Made by a program: the position numbers and the translations under genes. Positions 49,401 to 61,400 of a stretch of 64,000 nucleotides of DNA are shown piece after piece. The DNA is taken from positions 1-64,000 of the forward strand of contig BGZK01000476.1 of NCBI GenBank assembly GCA_005406025.1. The letters run 5' to 3'. This stretch comes from Eumeta japonica (taxonomy: Eukaryota; Arthropoda; Insecta; Lepidoptera; Psychidae). How positions within the stretch are numbered: the first letter of the stretch is position 1; each line of letters starts with the position of its first letter. The notes under the pieces were generated by a model, which was not told the origin of the DNA, did no database searches, and worked only from the letters and a program-made list of their open reading frames with translations.

Positions 49401-52400
49401 TGACATCTAATAAGCTTACATAAAGTCTTCACATATTACAATATATTTACTTTTGTCACTTATCTTACACAACGCTCAATCCATAATCGATTCAAAAAAT
49501 TCCTAAGAAGAGTACAGAGGCTTGTTTATGCTAATTATAATAGACCGCTCGAGTTTCATAGAGGCTATCTGCACAACCCGCCCAGTAAAAAGGTTCACAA
49601 TATCAGTACTTTCCTTAAATTTTTAGGTTATTACGGATAACAATTAAGGAACTGGCATGTAATGAATTCTCTCTACTGAAAGAGCTTGCAACCTAGTGAT
49701 TAGGAAAGCCAAAGACCGTTCCTGAGCCAATGTCCCGTAATAAATAGTATATCAATATTGGCACTCTCCACGAACAGCTCAACCTCCAGGTTCTTATTTT
49801 CATATTCTGAGTATTCTGATACATCAGGTTAAGAATATAATTACTTAAATTATTATATTTCTAATTCATTACATAATTGATGCAATTGCACTTTATTCGA
49901 TAATATACTAGATCTACTCTCAACATTCTTATCAATTAACGTATTGAAATTTAGGTGGAAGAAATCTGCAAATTTCCGTTTGCTGAAAAAACCGTGTTTA
50001 ATTTGCATTACTAAGTTAGGGTTTCTCTCTGTCGAAGCAACCTGTTTAAATCCTTAGAGCTCCGCACTTCAACAGAGCCTTCAGGTCCAACCGAGACGCA
50101 GTTGCTCTTATAACTAGACTCTGCTCTATTTAATAATATAAAAAGAATCAATATTATATGCTAATAAATTAGTCAAATGTTGTTTAAAATATTTGGATGG
50201 GATATACTATCTTTATTTAAAATAAAATTAAATATAAATATATTAATATCAAAAAAATATATTAGCATCACCATGATGCCGAGTCATATTGTACATTGGT
50301 GTATTTATGTTCTAAATATCTTTATTTTACACTTCCGACAACTGATTTGAATATGGAAAAAGTACAAAATTATTTGTAGAGTACTATATTGAGACAATTC
50401 CAAAAGATGGGAGAAAGAGGCAATTATATAATTTCATCGTACAATAAAACTATTTCTCACTAATATAATAATTGTAGTGTTCTCGCAATGCTTGCCTAAT
50501 CAAATTTTACTTAAAATGTCACTATATGAGGCTCCAGGCATATAGATATTCATTACTGCGTGACCCACATAATTGTCCAGCATGGGCCCCAATCCAACAA
50601 CCAAATCGTCCGAATAGATCACTGTTCTCGTCCGACCTTCATCAATCAGACCAGTATGGGGTACAACAGTCCCCTGGGCAGATGTAAAAGTTTTTTTATT
50701 TTATTGATTCATATTAAAACAATTTAATTAAGCGGATTGATAAGAATAAAGATCGTAGATCTGACGGTATCCCAGCTTCCTTTATGCAAAGGTGTGCAGA
50801 GGTGTTATTTGTACCACTATCCCTACTACTTGATAAATTACTATCGTCTGGAACCTTTCCTTTATATTGGAAGACAGCGCATATTATCCCCATTCATAAA
50901 TCTGGTGGTAAATCTAAATTCGAAAATTATCGCCCTATCAGCATACTGTCATGTTTTGCTAAGTTAATTGAAACCTTTGTCTGCTTTAATTTCTATAATC
51001 AATTCAAAACTATATTGTCTTCGAAACAACATGGTTTCGTAAAGCATCGGTCCACTATAACCAACCTGCTTTAGTATAAAAGTTTTCATTGCAATGAATT
51101 TTCTATACGTGGACAAGTTGACACGGTATACACGGATTTTTCTAAAACGTTCGATAAAGTTTATCACTCAATCTGGTGCAATAAACTGTTATTTTATGGC
51201 ACTTACGGTAGTCTATATAGATGGATTCGTTATTATCTTAAAAATAGGAGCCAATTAGTCATTATTAAGGGTTATACTTCAGGGCCAATACTTGTAACTT
51301 CTGGAATTCCTCAAGGTTTACACTTTAGCCCTCTACTTTTCAATATATTTATTAATGACCTTGTTGCTCACTTATCATGCATGTCTCTCCTATACGCTGA
51401 TAATCTCAAGATATTCGTTTCTATTCGGAACATAAGCAATTGTACTGTTCTCCAAAATAATTTGGAAGTGCTGTATGGACGTGCTCAATAAATAAAATGG
51501 TCCATAATATTAGCAAGTGATTTCTAATTTCTTTTACACACAGAATCAACAAAATAATTTACTAATACAAACTTTGAGATTCTATACTGCAACGTAAATT
51601 TGTATTCAATAAATAAATTTTGGATCTTGGTATTCTTTTTTGATGATAAGTTTACCTTCCGGCCACATTATGATTACATCGCCAAAAAGGCTAATATGCT
51701 GCTTGTATTCGTTGCCAGGTCTACAATAGAATTCAAAATGTACTACAGTTTTTTTAAGTATATGTTACAATATTATTAAAAGTATCTTGGCTCAAAGATG
51801 CTCTGATTGTTTACGACGTGCTCCGGCCGTAAGCAAATAAATCTAATTTGTCTACACAAAATTGTAGACTCCTCAATAGACTTGCCTACGTTATTATCAT
51901 TACTAAATTTTAATACTCTGTAAATTCCGAACATTCAGAACATTTTCATTACAAACCCATAAAAACAATACGTCGTCTTACAATCGTATAACCAGATTGA
52001 CCCGTCTGTCCAACGACCTAAGAGTGGACGCTGGCGCGGGTGATGTCGATGTGTTTGACTGCAGACCTACTGCTTTCAAACGCAACATACACGATGTCTT
52101 TTTCGATAATGTGCGTTGTGTATGCTTTACTTCATTTTTTAATTTTTATTGCAAATTTTGTTCTCGCTTTATTTATTTAGTTTATTTTATGTTAACTTTA
52201 GCTCTAAGCATGCTATGTACACATATTTAAGGATTACGGTCTAGATCAACTTACGTATTTATTATATCTTTCCGTACAATTTTATAATCGATGTTTTGTG
52301 TACTGTACTGTACTGTTTAGTGTACTTTTATATAAAATAAAATAAAAAGTGATTCTAAAAGTTCTCAGAATTTATATAAATATTGTTAGGGCCTGCTTAT

Positions 52401-55400
52401 TAAGTCCTTCACTGCAAAATTGGAGGTCCGTCTATAGTTAGTAGTTTTGAATACCTGTTATTTTCAAAAGTTTCTTTATGGTTAATTTTTAAATGATTTA
52501 AATGCGACACACTATAAATAACGGGCAACCGCTTTAGCATTTTGAAAAAAAATGCAATCGCTATCCGTCGTTCTATCACTGAAAAGGTTTAATTTTTGAA
52601 ATTTACTCCTTAAGAATCGATTTTCATATATAGCTCGCCATATGCAAATTAAGTGAAGAATAAAATAAATGTTAACAAAAGGAGTGAATTCATTCTTCTG
52701 TTGCTCCTTCGCGCAATTATATTCGCCTATCCAAAACCACTCATCAATATGAGCCGCTCAGCATTTTGAGCCGGTCAGCAGCTTCCATGGCCTTATTTTC
52801 AGATTCGTAATTTTGACATACGTGCAGGTTACAGTGAGCATACGAGCCATTTCCAATCGGTGCGTCAATGTTCAGAGGGAATAGAATGATGTCGCACAAT
52901 TTTTGTGCAGCACACACTTAACAATATGTACCATTTTTAAGAAAAAACGTTGATCAATACGAAAATTTATCAAAATTGAAACAGGCTAATGAAAGATTTG
53001 AGGCACGAAAATGATATTGGGCATATCTACGGGTTGTTTTAGTTATTTTATCAATTCAATAGATTATAAGAGCAAAAAACACACATGCGAATGTCAATAA
53101 TTGAAACTGAAGCATCTAACTAAAGAATAGATTAATTCTTGTCTGCCGGTGTCTTTTATAAGTATGTAATATCTTTTTCGTGCCTCCAACATTACGTATC
53201 AAATATCGTTCCAAATGTTTATAGTTCACTAATAGACGTGTTAAAACTTTGTGTGAGGGAAAGGAAATATATATTTAATATGTAGATATAGCACATTTTT
53301 TTATTATTTCTTAATTATGAAATGTGTTCTAAGTCTTAGTGTAGTCAAGTGAATTCGCTCAGGTGGAGATTCAGCTTACCTTGGAGACAACTGGCACACC
53401 ATGTATTCGAACTAAACAATTGCATCATGAAACAATTCAAAGGTCCTCAGCCAAAAAATCTATCCACAATAATTATAGTCGTAACACGGGTCGATACGAT
53501 TTTTGAATCAAGTTTTAAATATTCATTCCATTTACGTATTTAAAGTTTGCTTTTGTAAAATTAAAACTATATTTTGAATTTAAGAAAAAATATCTATTTG
53601 CAAATTATTATTTACAAATAATTATTTTTCGTCTTAAATAACTTTTATTTGAAAATAGTAATTAACAAAACAGTTTGAAAGTAAAAGAATTGAAAAAAAA
53701 ACTAAAAAAAAAATTTTACGCTTGCTATCTTTATATAAACTTTCTCGTATATCCAAATTTGTTTATTATTATACAGGATAGAATCAGTTATGCATGTTTT
53801 CGCAAATATTCATATCCCCTTTTTTTTACAACAACTTTGTCAAAATAACACTAATAAAAATATGTCATTAAAAATATACTTATAACATAAAAATAATATA
53901 TAGACAACCCTACTAAATGCTTGTCTATAGTCCAACGCGATCGCTTTGCCTGGTGACCGCGAACCGCGTGCCGCTCAGCGTACGCAGGCACGTGACGAAC
54001 TCGAATTCTGCCTCGCGCTCAGACTATGCGATGTAATACTTTTTAAAAATTTATCTAATCCCTTACCTAAAATGACACTTGATGTTTGTGAGTGATCTAA
54101 AGGTCACCGAAGATTATGAATATATGCGGAAAATTGCATGATTGATTCCATACGGTGTATATCCCATCATGTTTTTTATTATACTCTTGTGATATGGACA
54201 TTCAAAGTCTATTACTCTCGGTGAAAACTCTCTATTGGTCTTAAAGGATATTCTGCAGTTCATGGTGTTGAACAATTTGAGCATCGTTTCAATAAATTCT
54301 TCATGATTTTTATGTCTGATGTTTTCGACAAAAGAAATATGTTTCCAAAGAAATTTTTTGCTTTTTATGTTACTAAATTCACCGCAAATAATACAGAATA
54401 AAACAAAGTCCTGTATGAAACACAAAAACAGTTGATACATTTAAAACAGGCAAATAGAAACATACTACTATACGCTGCGTGAATAACATATAATATATAT
54501 GCAAATTCCCGCTGTTTTTAACCGACGTCAAGACTTCAAAAGGAGGAGTATCTGTATTTGTCCATATGTTTTTTTTTATATTTTCAGCGATAACTTCGTT
54601 AATTGTGGACCGATTAAGAAAATTTTATTTTATTTCAAAGGGTTTGCTCCCGAAGTGGTTCCAAGGCACCTAGTCAAGATCTGGTGATGGGATTCCAGAA
54701 AAATCGAGGAAAATCCTCAAATATTATAGGCAGTTATAGTCAGTTTGAGCTTTTTTGTTAATTGTTCAAGTTTTTGCGTAAGGTAGTTATCGATCATGCT
54801 GTTAAGCTGACGATGGAAGCCACAGACCTCCTTAACGGTTAGAAGTTAGGGGATAATGTAGTCGACAAAAACTGCTCTTCAACGGCTATTAGTAAAACTT
54901 AATATACACCGAATTGAAATAAATTGCTTATTAATCTACTTAAATATTTTCATTCTTTTATATAATTCCAACTTGACAATCGTAGCAGTAACACAACAGA
55001 ACTCTTAACGATAACAGTAGAAACAGAGTGAATTAATTTAATGCGGAAGTGAATAAAAATGTAATCTGTATGAATTGTAGAACTTTTTATATAACAAAGA
55101 ATAAGTATAATTTATATAGTTTGTACAAGAATAATGTGGTAATTGTCTTCCAACTAGGAATGTAAAGGCTGGAGTTGCTACCAGACAATAAATTCGGACC
55201 GGAACTGCATTTTCACTGGCTCCGTACAAAAGTAAAGAAGATGCCTGGCCGATTTCATTATCCACGGCCCAATATACATGTAAAGTAGCTGAATAAATTA
55301 TAAAGTTATAATTATGCCATAACTAAAGAATGTAAAATAAAATATATTTTTGAAAATCAAATAAAATCCGCCTTCAAATACCAACCTATTTAAATACTTT

Positions 55401-58400
55401 TTTTTAATAGGCTTGAAATATAACTAATTAGTTGCTTTTTAATTTCTTTAATACAATGTGATTATTAGGATATTTTTCAAAGAAAGGATATTTTATTCTG
55501 GTATTTACTTACGCAATCATTTATATATGCAAATATACATCCTACATGTGATTAGTGTATAATATACATATAATTACTTATAATGAATGGTGATGATGAT
55601 ACTTATGATGGTATTATAGAAGAAGTGAAAGTAGGATCGATGCAGTGGAAATGTAACCACTGCGTAGTACGTATGAAGTGTCTTTGAAAGATAGATGTCG
55701 AAACGGTGATGTTAGAGAGCGAGAGAGAGGAAGATATGGTGACTAGAGTAAAAAGACGTACGTTGCAGTGGTGTAGCCATCTGGAAAGGAGAATGAAAGT
55801 AGACTGACGAAACAAATCTATAGAGCGAATGTGTGTGATGGAAAGATCAGCAAGTGTCGCCCTAGAAAATCCTATGGAGACGATATTGGTAGCATATCAA
55901 AAAAGAGCAAAATTTTAAGCACCCGAAACCGACGAGCTTGTATTAAAAAATGATGAATGTCAATAAAGCAAGAGGGATATTCTAAGTTTTGTTGTGTAAC
56001 ATGATTCGTACAACATATTTAATGAAAGCATTATAAATTAGTACGAATTAAAATAAACATGCTTTCAGTATTATAAGAGATGCATTTATTTACCATTTTT
56101 TTTCTGGTGTACGTATTACAAAATTTTATATGTAGCCGCATTTATTTAATTCATCTATTTTATCTTTAAGAATTTATGGAATATGTACTTTGGGAATAAA
56201 CTCTGGTCGAGTATCGGAGCTTCTACTAATTATTTTTTATTTTATGTTTTTCGATTCAATTCGTTTTCGGGTCGTTTTGATGAACATTAAAAAACATTGT
56301 GTCGGAAATCGAGACAATCTTAAAAGAAGTCTTGAAAAGAGATAAATTTAATCTTGTCGAGTATACAGAAAGACGTTTGCGCCCGTATCGCTATAAAATT
56401 CTTTTTTCGTACCTTCCCATCTCTTTGGAAGCACTTCCTTCAATGCCACACTGAGTATCTGAGTTCTTGGTATAGACATATCGAAAAACTTTAAATTTCA
56501 CGATCATCTTAAGAATTAAGTAATACCATTTTCTAAAATGTTTGGGGTGCTCAATAGAGCGCGACTGTATTTCAAGGCGGATCATCACCTCCTATTTTAT
56601 AAGGCATAGGGTCGACCTCATATTACTTTTGCCTTTAGACCGCATCCAACGTCAAAAGTCTCGAATCGTCTACAACTGGATACGGCGTCGGCGAACATAT
56701 TTTCGGCAAACTTGACCCGAGGGCGTTACGAATACATGTACCATATTTATGCATGCTTTTTCGCTTATGTTATGAAAAGTGCTCTGAAGAACTGTTCAAA
56801 CTTATTCTTATCGTTGAATCCCGTCGTTGTTCTGCTCATCGGAATCATCATTAACACAATCTTGATGATTGGTGTTCTACCCTCGTACCTCTTATGTGCA
56901 ATTTACTACCACGTCTAAAATTTTGGAATGATCTAATATCGGTAGTATTCCCAATGAACTTCCGACAAGAAGGTCTTCAAGAAAAGAGCGTATTCCTAAA
57001 AAGACAACGACGCACTAGTGTCTCCCCTTGGGTTGCGAGTACGAGTGTGCATGAGCGGCGGTGACCATTTACTCTCTAATAGCTTTCTTGTTCGTTATCC
57101 CTTTGAAAAACTTAAAAAAAAAATAATTTGAAAACGAAATAAATATAATTTAGGTTTGAAAACCTGATAAGCATCAATGCGCAACCAGTTTTGAAACAAA
57201 AACATATATAACTTCGTGGTCTTTGAGCTAAAAAAGGCCGAAAAGTTTTTAGGTCATGGAAGCTCCACCCTTTTCCTTATTTTTGATATACAAAGCTTGT
57301 AAGTGTTGTCCGGAAATGCTTGTTGCATAATAATAGGATACGCTAACAAGAAAAAGTCACTAGTGAACATCAAAAAATAAAATACATAAAACTACTGCAA
57401 ACAACAACATGGAATTCAACGTCGTATAGATGGTTGCACGGGCTTGGAGCGTCACAGTGATTATTACGTTACGTACGGGATGAGTCTCTACTAATTCGTT
57501 GGTCGCTTGATTGTTGACAGACGCTTGGGAGGCCGAACTGCGGGATGTCCGAACAGACTACGTGCAGACGGTGGCCAGCATCTCGGCCGCCGCGCGCGCA
57601 GTGATGGCGCGCTCGTCGCGGGCGGTGAGCCGCTGCGACCCGCGTATTTATATAAGAGGTTCGAGCGGAGCATTTAGTCTATTCTGCCATATAAATCTGT
57701 AGTGTCTGTCTGTACGTACATTTTTTAATCAAATTTTAAATAACGGATATTCATTTCATGACGCACTAACCCTAACTATAACGTTTTTCATGATTTATAT
57801 ATGTTTATCTGTATGTATATCTATTTATAACTTAATAATAGTTTGACCAATTACAATGAAAATTAAAATACAGTAAGAACATGTCATTTCCCAAATGATG
57901 GGCTATAGTAATTCGGTACACCGTATGGAAACTATAAAATAATTGGTTATTGTTTTTGTATTTCTTTAATAGCTATATTATTTATTTTATTGTTGTGTGT
58001 TTGAACGTGTGCTTGTGGTGTACCTCTGTGTAGGTGATAATTTTATAGTGGCTTTCCATCATTAATTGGTCATGTAAATCTGTTATTTAATTTATTAACA
58101 TTTATTTCAAAACAAAAAATAATAATTAGTTGTTACCTGTCTATACTATTAACAAGTTGTAAAGTTTGTGAATTTGTGAATTTGAACGTAGGATGTAATC
58201 TCTGGAACTACTGAATTCAAGAATTCTGCCGTTAATTCTATAAGCACTAGAGATCTCTGAAAGTATAAGCTTTATTGAAATGCGATTTGGTAAGATGAGG
58301 TTTTGTATAATACAAATATCCAACCAGAAAAATGCCCGGATAGACGAGGAATCGTCACTCCGCTAGAGCTTACCTTACACGGCCGGTGTCCTTCTCAACG

Positions 58401-61400
58401 GTGCAGATCGTGACCGAAAATCGTCTAGTGGTCTGTAAATCACCGCTCGCAATGTCGTTCGCTTTTAACATCCATATCCTCTGACATACATGAAGGGTTG
58501 ATATCGCGCTACCGCCATCAAGGTCTGTTCTCTACGTCATGAGGAATAGATTATAAATTTAGACATGAAATGGTGTACAAATACTACTCGATAACCTATT
58601 CGCTAACGAGAAGGTTATCGAGTAGTATTTGTAGTGCTTACGCCATTTCATACCATGAAGGAAGAAAGGAAAAAACTAGATAACGATCATGAATTAGAGC
58701 ATAATCGTTGAATATAGGAGTAGGTACAAGATGGAGGAATTTATTGTACGTCTGCGCGGGAGGAGGCGTAAGTGGAAACTATTTGTGCCATAAATTTTAA
58801 GAAATTATCAGCAGATTTCAGATGCAAGATTTTTTTTTCAATTCCAGGTAGCAATTATATCAATTACTCGTTCCGTATACTGTACGTATCTATAGGAGGC
58901 GCGATGCGTTTGGCTGAAAAGAAATATGTACGTCCTTGGCCACGAACTGAAATATTTTGTTACGGTACCGTCAGCGACTGCACCCAAAGAAGAGTTATTA
59001 AAGGTTGTTTAGCGGTAAGCAACAACTGTCTTCTTTGAAAAGCAATATTAATTTTCATAAATTGAAATGTTTCCTTATGCGTTCAAATTGATCACCGATA
59101 TTGATTTATGTGAGGTTTGTTTCAGGCTCCTGGAAGCGGTCGACGGTACAAGGCGATAATTGAACGCGGAGGTTTTTTAGATTTCTCTTGGTACTACAAA
59201 GGACCGATAATTAGTGAAAGCGAATGTGATTCCGATCCAATGATACCCGACTTGATGTATTACAATAACTACGCGTGTATTTGTACTGAACCCTCAACTA
59301 TAAAGAAAAATGCGTATCTAAATAAAACAGCGGTGTACAGCGATGTTGCGAATAATCGGTGACTACATGCTACAATTTTGTTTGTCTTTACGATTTAGAA
59401 AATAAAAACTTTATGAAAAACATATTCATCGCGTGCATATAAAAAGTTTGAAGGCGATTCTCATTAACAGCTTCACAATTCTCTACAAAGCAAATGGGCG
59501 TCACTATTGCGTAGATCATTCAGACAGCTGATTATTTTTTTTATTGAAGTAGTTTCAAGTTGATAGCATACAGCTTAAAAAAATTCTCTAGTAATCAGAC
59601 AAATCTAGCTGCAGCATCAGACTAAGACTGTTCCAATGTCAATAAAGTTATTATTATTGCTGCTTGAGAGTTTAATCACTGAGACGAAATGGTTTGGCGA
59701 GCCCGTTAAGCTGTGGTCCCGAACGTTCTTCTCAAATTGATGATAAAGGGTTTTAGAAAGCGACAGGCTTGTAACAACCGTCGTCTCAGTGTCGGCTCCA
59801 AGCCGACTCAGTGCGGATCGGAACCTGTACTGAGCCACAGCGGAAGGCTTGAAATGTAATCGCCTTCCATCTCAAATAAAAAGATGTTTTAAACGATTGA
59901 CTTTAGCTGAGGAGCAACAAAGTTGCCACAACAACAATACGTCATAATAATAACAATATATTACCCCATTTCAATAATTTAGCATACTTCAATTAAAATA
60001 AGAAATATTTTTTTTCAATGAAATATAGCTCTATGTGCAAGTTTTTAGTTTCTTTCTTGGTAATTAAGCTTTATTGGATAATTTAAAAGATTTTAAACAG
60101 AGAGTAATCCAAAATGTGTATGTAAATGCGCTCATAGGAACTTATTTACTCCGATTTTGTTAACTTTTGTACTACTTTATATTTTGTAGTCATAGCCAAC
60201 ACTTAGCTCAGTTCTGAGCTGCGTCCAGTCATAGGCCCAATTTCCGATCGTATTTTGATGACTAACTTTCTTACTTACTAACTAACAAGACTAACGTTCT
60301 TGTTACTATCGTTTTTTAATGTATATACCAATTGTTATACACAATCTTCATCACTTAAAGATGACTTCCTGGTCTCGTATTTACTTTTTCCTCTGTAGTT
60401 TTCATAATGATTGTGAGAGACACAGTAGGTACTTTTTTCGCTCCAAGTTATTGGTTAAAACAAAGAAAATGCGGTCAATTTGTAAATTAAGGAAAAAAAA
60501 TCCACTCGTAATGTTAATTTCAATGATTAACAAAGTTGCTAGCAAAATTTGCCATTGGTACTATGGGCGTACCCAGCTTCAGGCCTGGGGGAGGAGTCAG
60601 ATTTTTATAGGTCGTGTAAACGGGACGTAATATATTGTAGAATATACAATTTCCAGGGGGGTTAGCTGCCCTCCTTATGCTCTCCCTGGGTACGCCTATG
60701 ATCGGTTCAATATTATTTCACTAGAGTAATAGAAGAAAACTATCTATTTTTTAAAGATTTGTTGTTTCTTTAAACGGAAAACATATATCACTTCATTGTT
60801 CTATCTATATGTCCTTAGAGACTCTATATTTAAAAATACGAGGTTAAAATCAGTTTGCAGCTTCTGCCTTTTTTAAAATATTTGAAGAATTTAAACAGAA
60901 ACGTTTTCGTACCTACGAATCCCGAATACATCGCAACGAGTGATCTGTTTAAGACTGTCAGTTAAATCGCATCCATATATTTCTATATATATACCATGTA
61001 TCTACGAAATTTAATACATGTATATTTAATTATACTATATTAAAAATCTATATGAAATTCTACTTCAAATGTTTGAAATTTTAAATAGTATGTTATTACT
61101 TTTTTTCTTTACATATGTTTATTCTTATGAAACATTTACAGATTGTCATACATTTACAGAGTATTTATGTGGTCTTTGCCATCTTTTTTAATTTGCGAAA
61201 AACTCCGGCATACTCTTTCCTCTCTTTTCTTTATCTCTCAAAGTCATCATTATTTTTTTATGTTATCACTACCAGCGTCATCACGGGCATACGCTTCAGA
61301 ACGAGATGGGCGATCACGTACCTGGAGGTCCAGGAGGGCGAGATGGTCAACGGCAGCGTCCTCCCGCAGAGCGTGCGCTGGCGCGAGGACGTCACGCGCC

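Noticed and set aside
59359..59362. Gene ending at the TGA after exon 5
   Set aside because: The stop overlaps a GT donor, and exon 6 joins in phase with motif-bearing sequence. The C-terminal exons would otherwise be unexplained.
61115..61275. Upstream part of the 164-codon open frame as coding
   Set aside because: It is AT-rich, hydrophobic by chance and lies before the phase-matching AG at 61274-61275. Treated as intron.
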